A DNA stretch of 17,906 nucleotides. Origin: Clavulina sp. PMI_390. Its lineage: Eukaryota; Basidiomycota; Agaricomycetes; Cantharellales; Hydnaceae. The notes under the pieces were generated by a model. The model was not told where the DNA came from. It was given only the letters and a program-made list of their open reading frames with translations, and did no database searches. The DNA lies in assembly GCA_015039315.1 (NCBI GenBank), contig WIDE01000058.1, positions 55,725 through 73,630 of the forward strand, read 5' to 3'. Both the position numbers and the translations under genes were made by a program. Positions 1 to 10,286 of the stretch are shown piece by piece (within the stretch, counting starts at the first letter, position 1; every line of letters starts with the position of its first letter).

Positions 1-200
1 TGCCCTAAATTCCATTGACAGCATATGCTCAGTCTGGGTAATCAGGTCAAATTGATAAATATCACCTTAGTAATCAAAGTCACAGCAGCAACTGCAATGA
101 TACCACACGTCAGGACGATAAAGCCAGCTATGCTATAGGCCGGTGCAAGCTTCTTGGTGACGCTATACGACAGACGGGGAACCCCCACGGATCTAGGCAT
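1..200 (-). pseudogene. 5' part of a two-TM membrane-protein paralogue, frameshifted and cut by the window edge
   Basis: The ATG is at 200-198 on the minus strand. The first 50 codons encode a product about 74% identical by eye to the N-terminus of the intact gene at 2526-3788, with the same PRLSYSV motif and the same hydrophobic segment (AGFIVLTCGII). Compared with the intact copy, one base is missing near 46-52, and the frame then hits TGA at 44-42. The DNA beyond the shift still aligns with the intact copy up to the window edge, so this is a frameshift and not the end of homology. No GT donor nearby would let an intron rescue the frame. I infer a decaying copy. A sequencing error or a very recent break is the alternative. 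Most of the gene lies outside the window. Confidence 0.6.
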
Positions 201-250
201 GGTAAGTGCTGCAAGGGTGGGGCCAGCAGGAATCAAACTAACGAGACCTG

Positions 251-256
251 TTTATA
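251..256 (-). promoter_or_regulatory. TATA box of the copy-1 membrane-protein gene
   Basis: TATAAA on the minus strand lies about 51 bp upstream of the ATG at 200. The same hexamer sits at the same distance in copy 2 (3839-3844), inside a conserved stretch, which supports it as a shared core promoter. Confidence 0.45.
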
Positions 257-669
257 TCTTACTCCAGGGGGCTGTGGCTTCTTATCAGTAAGTCGCAGTG
301 AATATGAGCCCAGTGTTATGGTAACCTCAGAGGGGGGCAGTGCTTGACATGGGATAAATGCTTTGCGGGTTAACCCCTACTGCGAGAGCGCCCTTGGGGC
401 ATACTCCACACACATTCGTCGCCACGGCTTGAACTGAGGATAAAAGAAGCTCAGTCTCCAAGGATTTTAATGGCCGCCTTTCTGCAATAGAAAGCTGGAT
501 GACAAGAATCTTCATCCGGTCTGATAATCTAAAACAAACCACGCTTCCATCTGCTCTTAGACATTAAAAACGCACTAAGGTGAAATAGTATGCTACGGGA
601 GGGAATATGGAGAAGACTCACAAAATCTTTCATATTTGACGCGCGAAACGCCGTGATCCAAGGCTGCGC

Positions 670-700
670 TAGTGTGCAAATCACTGGCGTCTATCAACTT
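670..700. promoter_or_regulatory. 31-nt block, identical upstream of both membrane-protein copies (copy 1)
   Basis: This block is identical base for base to 4089-4119, although the surrounding upstream sequence has diverged clearly. It includes CACTGGCGTC. It lies about 470 bp upstream of the copy-1 ATG and about 300 bp upstream of the copy-2 ATG; the difference is mostly the extra ~200 bp in copy 1. The reading frame across it is not kept between copies because of a 4-base length difference beside it, so a coding role is less likely than a regulatory or 5' UTR one. Confidence 0.4.
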
Positions 701-743
701 ACAATGTGCAGGGTTCATTCAACAATCAGACAATTCAGAGGAA

Positions 744-2525
744 GCATGTCAATGAGCGGCTAGGCGCCTGTCTGAATAGGCACTGTAGTAGGAACCGAAC
801 TCCAGCAGGGTTTAGCGCGACAATTGAGTGACAGTGACATGACATGTCAGTGGATTGTAAAGCTGTTCACGATCCTTTGAAGCTCTGTTGACCTTCACAC
901 CTAGGCTATTGCTAGGGCGGTGGAGCCGGGGCTTGGGTTCCCACAAAAATATTCATCTAAGAGTGGAAACGCTCCGCTCCCTCGGCCTATCTGCCGTAGC
1001 AACAGCCCCAACAATTAGTAATCAGTTTTCTCAGAGTATCGCCCACTTTCATCGTAACTTCAGGGGAAATTCGGGAAACTTCGGAGTTTTCTTAGACCTT
1101 TGTCAGTGACCGGCTTTGAAAGTTCCTGACAGTCGAGTCTGAGCCGATCTTTGACCTCTGGAGCTCTAAGACGGTAGTCGGGAAGTCGGCAGGCCTGGTC
1201 TGAAGCTTTCATGTCAGAATTCATCTTGGTGAGGGCGGATTTACAGCTGAAGTCAAAACGCAGTGCATCTCCTGAAGAAAGACATGAAAACGTGAGCATG
1301 ATGTGATGCGGGTTGTGGGAGAGTATGTCTTTGTGGATCGCGATTCACGGTCTGGGAGGGGCGGGAAAGTGTGTATGCAGAACCTTGTGACGCCCCGTCC
1401 AGAGCGGCAGTAGGACTTCGCTGAGTCGTGGACCTCGACGAGTTGGGTGCTGAGGGTGCTGGACCATCTAAGGGGTGAAGAAGGTATGGCACACCCTGGG
1501 TTGCCGACGAGGCAGAAATTGGACCTTGCGGTGACCAGGCTAGGCCCTGGACTATGGAGACGGTATCAGAGTGGGGCGCCATTTAAGTTCGATGGTTGCG
1601 CATAGATGTTCGGATGACTGCGAATGTGAGTTTATCCATCTCTAGATCTGACTTCAATTGCGCTGATAATCAACATCGACGGTACTGACTCGTGACTGGG
1701 TTCAGGATTTCTGGCCGTCAATGCCAAAACAGTACTACACTCGAGCATATCTTCGAAGAGTGAAGAGTTCTTTACCTCCATCGAATGGGATATTGACGAA
1801 TGAGGAGTAGCACCCAGCTTTGGTATGCTTTCTCTCGTCAGCCTCATAGCAGGATGTCTTCGCGCGTAATATGTGCCCCGACTATTTATCCACTCACTCT
1901 AATCTTTCACCATAACTTTGCTCGTATTGATACCCATGTACTTTCTTATTTGTTCCCAGCTTCGAACCTGATAATGTCATACCGAGTCCTAGAATGCGTA
2001 TGGTAGATTGAAGTGAGTAGCTCAGTTGATGTGTGGGTTATCCGACGAGCTCCCATCGGTCCTTCCGCGGGATGGAGACGACCTGGACTGAGTTCCGTAA
2101 TCCACGTCTCCAGCGTTCATTTTGTAATGAATATTTACTCATAATATCAGAACACTTTCATAAATACAAACGCGAATATGTCCTATGTCTCGCAGACTAT
2201 GAGTGCCGAGTAAAAAGACGACTACGGATAGCAATGTTACGATGGAAGGCGATCCTCGAGGGGCATTATCTCGAACTTGGGTTTGACCCGAGCAGACTTG
2301 GGAAAAATGTTTCTTCACGATTTCCACATTAGTGCTGGGAAAAGCTACTGGTTGGCTATGACACCGTGAAACCCTGCACGAACATACCGAATATAAAAAA
2401 GAGCCTTGGAGGACGGCCCGCCGGTGGTGCCCTACGCACTAAACATTCCCCCAAGGGTACCTCAGTATCAGTTTCACGTTGCTAAGCGGGGATGAAGGTA
2501 TACTCACATCTAATGAATAGTAGGG
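744..2525. other. Region without a supportable gene
   Basis: I find no recognisable protein here. The longest ATG-started frame is 1582-1253 (minus, 109 codons, rich in Ser, Pro and Thr). It could splice into a second frame ending near 1060 using the acceptor TTTCTTCAG just before 1287, but no convincing donor pairs with it. A plus-strand frame at 2033-2332 begins with GTG, not ATG, and resembles nothing I know. A cluster of TGACA/TGTCA half-sites lies at 829-849. The region may hold degraded coding sequence or unknown non-coding transcripts. Confidence 0.4.
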
Positions 2526-3788
2526 TCAATCTGGAGATTCTGAGTGGTTTCCTCCCTGTGAATTTTCTGGGGAGGATAGTAGAGGGAGCTCCCCTTCGCT
2601 TGTATCATCGGGTTTGGATGTGAGAGGCTGCATTTGTACGGCTCGAGGGAGGTCCTGCACGCCCCCAGCCCTTTGCTGCTCCATCGTTTGCAGCGCAAAG
2701 AGAGTGACAGTGAGGATAGGTCCAATAAAGGCAAAAACGGTTGTTAGGATATCCCATGCAGTAGCCCACCCGGGCTCCCAGACTTTGACATCCTGGACAC
2801 ATGGGTAGACGAGGTCTGGGAGCGTGGTCAACGTGTTATTCCAGTCGTACAGTACTGCGTATTTTGTTGCGTTTATTATCGCCGGAATTTCGCTGAAGCG
2901 GTCCAGTCCCGCCCAACAAAACTGCCAGACGAGTCCCGTTTCGGGGAACAATCGAGTCTGGTTAAGCGCCTCGTCGAAACGGTAAGCAACTATGTTCTGC
3001 CCATAACAGGTTTCGTTGACCGAGAGCGTGTTGAGGAAGTTCCGCATCTACGGATATCACTTCTTATTGATCCGTGATCACTTGCTGGCTCATGTGGACA
3101 ACGTACCATTTCAATAGGCTGAGTCGAGTTGGTAAATGGTGATAGTGCATATTCCCAATACAATGCCCTGTTGATCCCAAACTCAACAGGCACTTTCGCG
3201 CCCGGGTAAGTGCAGTTAACTGAAAGGGGATACATAGACTGATCGTGAAGAGGGCGGAGCCAGATGAAACGCACTGGATTGGTTGACCCATATACTGGGA
3301 TTTGAGATTGGTGGGCCAGTAATCTCAAATGATAGTGGCTGTTCCACAGAACAATTGGTTATTTGTTGACCTTTGTACGGAAACTGGGTGAGGGATTCGT
3401 AGAGGAAATATAGATTCTGTGGAATAGAGCCGATGATTTGACCTATGATCATGGCTAGATTAGCCTCCATCACTCGGATTATAACGATGTAAGGGCAGGG
3501 AAACACCTGGGTATACGAGAGTGTTGTTGCAAGTGTAGCCTGTGATGTTAGGGCTGGAGTAATAGTGAACTTCCGCATCTGGGACCCTTCCCTAAGTTCC
3601 ATAGACAGCAAATACTTAGCCTGGGTCATCAGGTCAAGATTGATAAGCATCACCTTGGTAAGTAGTGTGACAATAGCAACTGAAATAATTCCACACATCA
3701 GGATCACGAAGCCAGCCACGCTATAGGCTGGTGAAAGCTTCTGTGTGACGCTATACGACAGACGAGGAACCCCTATGGATCTAGCCAT
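2526..3788 (-). CDS. Hypothetical two-TM, N-glycosylated-type membrane protein
   Basis: I do not recognise the family. The model has three exons: 3788-3275, 3219-3107 and 3047-2526 (382 aa). Intron 1 is 55 nt, with a GTGCGT donor and a CTTTCAG acceptor; a GTATAT donor 21 nt upstream would also keep frame. Intron 2 is 59 nt, with GTACGT and CCGTAG. The protein has a short basic N-terminus, a first TM at about residues 22-44, a roughly 260-residue loop and a second TM at about 306-328 (DILTTVFAFIGPILTVTLFA). A hydrophilic tail of about 54 residues follows. The loop holds many N-glycosylation sequons (NCS, NQS, NCT, NST, NET, NQT, NAT, NNT) and several cysteines, so I infer a lumenal or extracellular loop with both ends in the cytosol. 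A frameshifted paralogue lies downstream at 1-200. The frame after each splice is open and the phases agree. Confidence 0.7.
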
Positions 3789-3838
3789 GGTGATGTTGCA
3801 CAGGGCGGGGCTAGCAAGAATCGCTCGTGCGAGGCCTG

Positions 3839-3844
3839 TTTATA
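3839..3844 (-). promoter_or_regulatory. TATA box of the intact membrane-protein gene
   Basis: TATAAA on the minus strand lies 51 bp upstream of the ATG at 3788. It is conserved in sequence and spacing with 251-256 of the other copy. Its position supports the chosen start codon and argues against adding further upstream coding exons. Confidence 0.5.
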
Positions 3845-4088
3845 TCTTAATCTAGGGGGCCTTGCGGCTTCTTATCAGTCCGTCGGAGTGAATACAAGCT
3901 AGGAATTTTCATTTGGCCTGATAATTTAAATAAACCAACGCTTCAATCAACGCTTGAACATTCAAAGCACAGTAATGTCAAAGGAGTCTTAGAAATCGCC
4001 CATCCACTATGACATGAGAAGGAGCATGGAGGAAACTCACGAAATTCCCCTGTTTGGCGCGCGAAACGTGGTGAACGAAGCTGTGCGT

Positions 4089-4119
4089 TAGTGTGCAAAT
4101 CACTGGCGTCTATCAACTT
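4089..4119. promoter_or_regulatory. 31-nt block, identical upstream of both membrane-protein copies (copy 2)
   Basis: This is identical to 670-700. A short minus-strand frame (4140-3943) runs through it and is followed by a donor-like GTGAGT near 4040 that is also present in copy 1. A 4-base length difference between the copies breaks that frame, so I treat the block as non-coding. Confidence 0.4.
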
Positions 4120-4158
4120 TGCGCAGGGTTCATTGAACAATCAGGCAATTCAGAGGAA

Positions 4159-4484
4159 TCAGCTCATCATTCAATGCCCACGCTTCTTCACGATCTAAAT
4201 TCTAATCACCAGCTGCTCGTCTGAAGAGGTGCTTCAGATGCTACAGCAGAACTCGACCTCAATAGCTCGAAGAGAGCAAGAGCGACACATATGACGTGCG
4301 TCAGGTAGAGGACTGACAATTGTATGCGCCTTTGCGCACGCTCGATCATTCAATTGCCTGAGCTATACAATAAGCCACCAATGAGCATACATGCTCCTCT
4401 AACCGAACCATAGCTGCTTAGCTCAGCGGATCAGCTAGAGTGCTTCCAGCAAGTAGGGTGGCGTAACAAATTCTAGAGCTTTCT
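4159..4484. other. Intergenic: SKI2 3' flank and distal upstream of the membrane-protein gene
   Basis: I see no gene here. Transcription of SKI2 runs into this stretch from the right, so it should contain the SKI2 3' UTR and its poly(A) site. I could not pick a clear poly(A) signal. Confidence 0.4.
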
Positions 4485-7400
4485 TCAAAAGTACAATGAC
4501 GCGGCAAAAACAACTAAGAAGAAGCGATAAGTAAATGGAATGATCTTGAAGGGATGGTGAGGACTTACTATCTCGCTTGATAAGAGTCTGCGCCTCCTCC
4601 ATCTTTTTGAATAGCTCTGCATCTCCAATCACACGTGCCGCGTCCCGTACTTCACGGCACGTTTCGTCAAGCCGGGTGATGACGCGCACGATAGTGCCTT
4701 CTGCCACGTCCGTGAGCTCCGTAATCTTCTCAAATGGCTGCGATGCCCAAGTTCGCTTAGTTATCGGAATGCAAATCACTGGACAGCAAAAGAGCTCACT
4801 ATCCCATTCGCCCATTCCCACACGACTTCCATCAGCCCAAATTTGAGCGAACTCGCCCACTCGGCGGCCACGACCTTGTGAGCATCCTGAATCCTCCCTA
4901 CACGATCCTCGATCTTGACGATCGCATCACGCCCCTCTTGCAGCCGCGGCGGCAGCGCGGGCTCCACTTCTGTCTTCTCTTGGAAAACGAAAGCGCTAAG
5001 CAGGGCAGCCACTTCTGCAGGAGTATACATAGCAAATGTATTCTCAAGAATGAGTTCTGTGAGAACGAGCTCATTGGTGGAGTTGATCTAGATTTGGTCG
5101 GTATGAGAGGGAACGTAAGCGATAGCCACACATTGGATGAGAAGGCGTAAAACGGGGAATAGGTACCTCGCAAGCCACGCGACCTTTCAATAGGACAGTC
5201 GAATGCTCATCAATGTGCTTTAGCTCCTTTAGTACGTCTACCCGCTGCTCGTAGTCCGGGAGCAACTCTAGGTTCTCGTCCGATATCGCTAGTCGGAGAT
5301 TGGCAATTCGTTGGCGGAGGATCTTCTCTCCGTGAACCACGGCATACTTGAGAAAGGAGACAAGCATCAGTGCTCATTCACGGTCTGATGACTCAAGCAA
5401 CGGAACGAACCTTGTCCTCAAAACCTTCGTCAAGCACACATCCGAATCCATCCAACTTTTTGACTAAGTTTCGGTGCTCTTTCAACGCCTCCTGGAACTC
5501 GAGGGATTTCATTTTCGGCCACTCTACCTCGGGCAGCGGGCCCGACCATTCGCGTCGAAGTTCTTGTAATTGGGATAGTGCGTTCTTCAAGGCAGATATC
5601 CGACGAATTTCTAACATTTCCCTGAGGTCGACCTATGGAAATGAATTAGCAAAATAAAGTTATGAGTAAGGCAGGAGAGTACTTGCCTTGATCGTTCGAT
5701 TGGTGACAAGCGCAACACTCCGCAGTGAGATAGGAGCCACCTCATAGACCGCCTCTTCGTCAGGCACAATCTGTAAGGGAGGAGGCCATCGTGGAGCGAT
5801 CTCCTCCAGCCCAACATCTATATGGGACCGAGCGAGGAGCGGCGCCCAGGTGTGTCACTGAGTTTGATCAGCGCAGCTCGAGCGAGTAAGTCACATACTC
5901 TTATCGCCCGCCTTTGTTGCTTCGTCGACGAGTGCAAGAATCCAGTAAGGGTGCGAGCCGTCGTCCGCCATAATGATGGAATCTTGTTTCAGCATTACTG
6001 CCAAATTACCGCGGAAATGCTATGTGAATGGATAGTCAGTTTGGCGAGGCAAGGACGGAAACTGAAACCCTTACTCCATCACGAAGGATCACCACCCTTC
6101 CACCTCCCAGCGTTTTTGACCCTGCTTGGTGCGCTGCTGCAGACTTGAGAATAGATTGCTGCTGTCGGACGATCTTCAGGCAAAGGTCGTAATAACTGCG
6201 GATCTCCTCCGATTCTGCGGACATATCCAGCTTTGGTAGCGCGCGGAGCGATTTTTCCACCTATAGCCAGATAAAACGGGAATTGGTAAACATGTTATGA
6301 GCGAGGTTGTTAAGACATATGATAGACGAGGCAGCGCACCTCAAGCACTTCTTTTTGCTGATCAGGGAGTAACCTTTGCGAGGCATTCTCCGAGAAACTG
6401 CGCTTAATCATCTCCTCCACCTTCAGTGTCTCTACGCGGAGCAAATTCAATATCATGTTGTAGGTGAGCCGGAACTGAGACTGCAGCTTTGTAGAAGGGC
6501 CGAGCATCATCTTGTGCAATGTGGGGGTCTAAATCGCAGCACATGCATCGGGTCAATAAAATCGGATAAGACAACGGAAAATGAGAGCAGTAGAGGGAGG
6601 GGTAGCGCACCTCAGGCAGCTCGTCGCCTGAGACGATAATCACCACCCCCGTAGAATCTAAACCTCGTCGACCCGCTCGTCCAGACATTTGCGTGTATTC
6701 TCCCGGAAGGAGGTCCCGGAAACTGCGCCCGTCGTGCTTGCGGATATTAGCAAACACAACACTTCGCGCCGGCATGTTGACACCCTGTAATAGTCAAGCA
6801 CGGAAGGGATGAGTCACTTACGGTGCCAGATACGTAATGGTATCAATACAGAAAACCATGGATTACGCGCTCACCATAGCGAATGTTTCCGTCGCAAAAA
6901 GAACTTTCACCAGTCCACGAGCAAAGAGCAACTCTACGACTTCCTTGACGATAGGCAACAGCCCGCCATGATGCACTCCGATGCCTCGTGAGAGTAGATC
7001 TCGCATCCGTTGGATTTGTGGTAGCTTCTTATCCGAGCCTGATGGAGAAGAATCGACCCGGTTAATAAGTTACGAGAATTTCTTCGATGGAGTAGGCTTG
7101 AGAGGGAGGAAAGCCTACCTTTCAGCACTCTGAGCGCTTTTTCCACCATCACATGCACCTCACTCTTCTCGCCCGCATCACACAAATCCGTATTACTCAG
7201 CGTCCCCGCGTTCTCCTCGCACTTCTTCTTCGAGAACGTGAACACGACAACGGGGAGCAGCGACAGCTTCTTGAGGTGCCCGACAAGGTGAACGTACAGG
7301 TTACGATCCTGTTGTTGGAAGGAACGCGGACCGGAAGAGCCATACCCTCCCCCTCGAGGAGGAGCAGAGCCACGGGGCGCAACGGCTCCTCGTGCCATCC

Positions 7401-10286
7401 CGCCTCGCTGGCCGCCACCACCACGCGCAGGAGCAGCTCCACGAGCACCGACTCGTTGGACGGGCGGGAGGCCTGCTGCGGCGCGCTCCTTATCTTGCTT
7501 TCGCTTGAGAGCTTCACCAGCATCTTTGTATCTAGAGTGGAATAGGGATATTGTTTAATCAAATGGATCATTGATGTGCAACGGGATCGGTTGGCAGTAA
7601 AGGTTGAAGATCGGTACTCACCCGTTCCCTAAGAATTGGCCTTGTGCATCGACGATCTTGAACAGCTCGCGACCAGCGTACAAGAAGTGTTCAAGCGGGA
7701 CAGGTCGTTTAGGCGTGCTGATGACATAGATGTCTTTCTTCTTCGTTCGGCTGTGATGAAGTCATAGGATGTCGCCAGGGAATGAATGATACGGTTGAGC
7801 CAAGACATTCAGAAACCAAGGAGACTCTCTCGGTAAAAGGGTCCACACTCACCCGACCCAATCCGCAAACTCCTTCGTGTTGGGTACCGTCGCAGAGAGC
7901 AATATGATATTGACATGCTCCGGAAGCATGATGATAACCTCCTCCCACACGACCCCTCGCTGATTCGAAATTCATTTGTCCATGCACACAATCACGCAAG
8001 CAATCGCAGTCAGCTCCGCAGTCATTCCAATAACGATCGAGTCGATGGCATCTCTCTCTCACATACCTCTGCATCGTTCACATAATGCACCTCATCGAAA
8101 ATGACAAATTCAACGTCGCGAATCAAATCTGCGCCCTTGTAGAGCATACTTCGGAGAATTTCAGTCGTCATGATGAGGCAGTTTCCCTCGGGGTTGATCT
8201 GCACATCGCCCGTGAGGATACCCACTGTGGACGGATCGAACGTCTGTTTGAAATCGCGGAATTTCTGGTTGGATAGAGCCTTAATTGGGGACGTGTAGAT
8301 TGCACTGTATTGGGGGTGGTAGTGGTGAGCGAATTAGAGCAGAGAGCGGCAGTTGTTGAGAACGAACGAACGGGAAATTATCATGGAGTGGGTGGGAGAG
8401 TCGGAATAAAAGATCAATGAGAGGAAAACTTACCGAGTCATGTGTTTTGCGGCGAGGGCGATCGCATATTCTGCTACGACGGTCTTACCGGCGCTCGTAT
8501 GCGCCGCAACGAAAACGCTGTCGCCCATCTCCAGGTGGTATACTGCTTCCTTTTGGAAATTGTCCAGCTCGAATGGATACTTTTACGATATACAGGGTTG
8601 AAATGATCATTGCCATAAGGATGAGTTACGCGTGCTCCAACATTGCACATCATCAGGAGGAAGAAAGATAAAAAGTGACAGACACGCACCTTGTGCGCCA
8701 TCTCCGGGACGAGCTCGTGGAAATTCGGGATGCCTTTGTTCACATCGACGACGTGCGCCCAGTCGCGCTTGGTCACTTGGGTACGCCTTTTTGGCTTTGA
8801 CGAGGACGACGCGGCGATTCGTAAACGCTATCCGGGGATGTCCCAAAAAAGGTTCATCATTAGGATCAGAGTGGGGCCCTCGGAAAATGATATCAGGCCT
8901 GGCCGGCCCCGATAACGTACGACGTACCTCTGTGGGAAGGAAGTCATCGATATCTTCGGTGGTGGGCCTTGTCGTCGAGGGCGTTGCCACTGATTGGGGA
9001 AGCGAAGGAATAGGATCCTACAACGCGTTGAATGAAAATGGAAATTGGAGACTCATTGTCAGCTGGCGACGAAGCGACGACGTCGTGATGATCCGCCAGG
9101 CGTTTACCTGGATGGCTCCGCGGTGGTTGGGTCTCGTGGACGCCTGAGACGATGGTATTTCTGACAGGACCGCGCGTGATGCTTCATCATCATCATTAGC
9201 ATCATTATTCTGTTGCGCTATCGGCGTTCCGAAATCGAGCCCCCGATCAAGACCCGGGGCAATTGTCAAGAGTTCACCTAAAAAATCATATAAGCGGTGC
9301 GCACACGAACACATGTATGAGATGTGTAATGATCGACGCCGCGGGATGTTTTGTTAGAATCATGTTGTTGTCAACTGCCGGCGGGAACCCGAAAGAAGAA
9401 ATCAGCACTCTGATGCCATAGCATCAGAGATACTGCTCCTTGGAGCCCGTATTTACCTTGACGACTGGTCGCAGTATGAGCTGTGCCGGTACCGTCGTTG
9501 CCGTAATTGATGGTATTGCTGTTGTCGTTGTCGTCGTCGAGGATGGCAACGTCGTCAAGGCCACCAGGACGAAATGGAAGGTAACCAGATTTTCCCCGAA
9601 CAAACGTTGATGCAGGGGCTGGGTCGCGAAGGAGCGAGGTGGATGTCTGGGCATTGGCGGAAGAACGCGGGCGTTTGCTCTGGACGAAGACGGGTGATGT
9701 CGGTACAGCTCAGAGAGGGGATATAAAGATGCGAAAGCTTCCGGTGGGCCGCCTGATCGCGAGGGCACGGAACGAACCTCGACGTAGCCAACGACTTTTC
9801 CCTCGAGCCCTGTGCGCACAAAGGCGAGTTCTGTCGGCGGCGGCCCAGGTGCCAATGAGAGCAATGACGGTATCTGGACGGGTTCATTCCACCAGCTAAT
9901 AATACATCATTCACGGCGACGACGACAATGACAGCAATAGCAGCAACACTCAGAATAGCACACCCGGGTATAATCGGGGTATTCGGACCTCACACTTGGT
10001 ATCTCCTGAGCCAATGGTCAGGCAGGGTATCTTTTGGGCTGAGCCATTGCTTTTCGATGGCATCGCGAATCTGTTGCTTGGAGGGCAGTGTGTTGAGCCC
10101 GAGTTCATTCATGAGGCTTTCCTTGGCGCTCGCATTCGGGTATCGGATCTGCGGGTGATGGCGATCGAGCGTGTCGCTGTTGTTGCCCTGCATAGGAGGC
10201 AGTAAAGTGAATTGGCGTGATGGGGGCTGTTGACATACAGTCGACTGTCTGTGACTGTCACAACAGTTGATCATCATGGCCTGCAT
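4485..10286 (-). CDS. SKI2: Ski2 antiviral/exosome-cofactor DEVH RNA helicase, 22 exons
   Basis: Ski2 is the ATPase of the cytoplasmic Ski complex (with Ski3 and Ski8), which unwinds mRNA and feeds it to the exosome for 3'-5' decay. Exons (5' to 3'): 10286-9994, 9895-9778, 9679-9457, 9277-9108, 9017-8928, 8794-8690, 8579-8434, 8304-8067, 7959-7853, 7750-7622, 7531-7119, 7038-6875, 6784-6611, 6528-6340, 6260-6075, 6019-5899, 5817-5687, 5632-5411, 5346-5167, 5087-4800, 4737-4569, 4513-4485. They total 3885 nt and 1294 aa, close to yeast Ski2, and all phases agree. Landmarks: GLEGKVVGY and [18 protein letters not shown] in the N-terminal part, Walker A AHTSAGKT (359-366), DEVH (452-455), SAT (483-485), [10 protein letters not shown] (764-773), then the arch, and a DSHCT-type end closing in the canonical IVFAASLYF. 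An RG-rich insert lies at about 570-605. Intron 17 is GC-AG. The start at 10286 has a CACC-ATG context, but a TATA box only 28 nt upstream leaves the internal Met32 (10193) possible. Confidence 0.93.
5633..5686 (-). other. GC-AG intron (intron 17 of SKI2)
   Basis: The upstream exon ends ...ACGATCAAG and is followed by GCAAGT, not GT. The acceptor is TTCCATAG, and the next exon reads VDLREMLEI. The AAG|GCAAGT context is the typical compensating consensus of GC donors. No GT donor nearby keeps both flanking conserved stretches in frame. Length is 54 nt, phase 0. Confidence 0.75.
10237..10248. repeat. 12-bp perfect palindrome near the SKI2 5' end
   Basis: ACAGTCGACTGT equals its own reverse complement. 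It sits in a stretch with several further GACAGT/ACTGTC half-sites (about 10231-10260), inside the first codons of the SKI2 model or, if translation starts at Met32, in its 5' UTR. Confidence 0.5.

Larger units (their letters stand above)
3..743. repeat. Segmental duplication, copy 1 (direct repeat of 3590-4158)
   Basis: The start of the membrane-protein gene and about 540 bp upstream of it align in the same orientation with 3590-4158. Coding-part identity looks to be around 80%. The upstream part has conserved blocks separated by diverged stretches. Copy 1 carries about 200 bp extra (roughly 312-507) that has no counterpart in copy 2. The left end is set by the window edge, so the duplication probably continues beyond it. 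Confidence 0.75.
3590..4158. repeat. Segmental duplication, copy 2 (direct repeat of 3-743)
   Basis: This covers the first ~66 codons of the intact membrane-protein gene and about 370 bp upstream. It aligns with 3-743 in the same orientation, including the TATA box, the CTTCTTATCAGT stretch, a TGATAAT block and the identical 31-nt block. Similarity fades beyond the shared CAGAGGAA at 4151-4158, which marks the outer edge of the duplicated unit. Confidence 0.75.

Noticed and set aside
1253..1582. Minus-strand ATG frame of 109 codons with a possible second exon ending near 1060
   Set aside because: The composition is biased to Ser, Pro and Thr. No known motif is seen, and no convincing donor matches the acceptor before 1287. 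It is too weak to call as a gene.
2033..2332. Plus-strand open frame of 99 codons
   Set aside because: It starts with GTG, not ATG, has no clear splice partners, and its product resembles nothing I recognise.
3943..4140. Possible upstream coding exon containing KLIDASDLHT, followed by GTGAGT, seen in both duplicate copies
   Set aside because: The frame is not kept between the copies because of a 4-base difference, and a conserved TATA box lies between it and the chosen ATG. Conserved upstream DNA explains it better.
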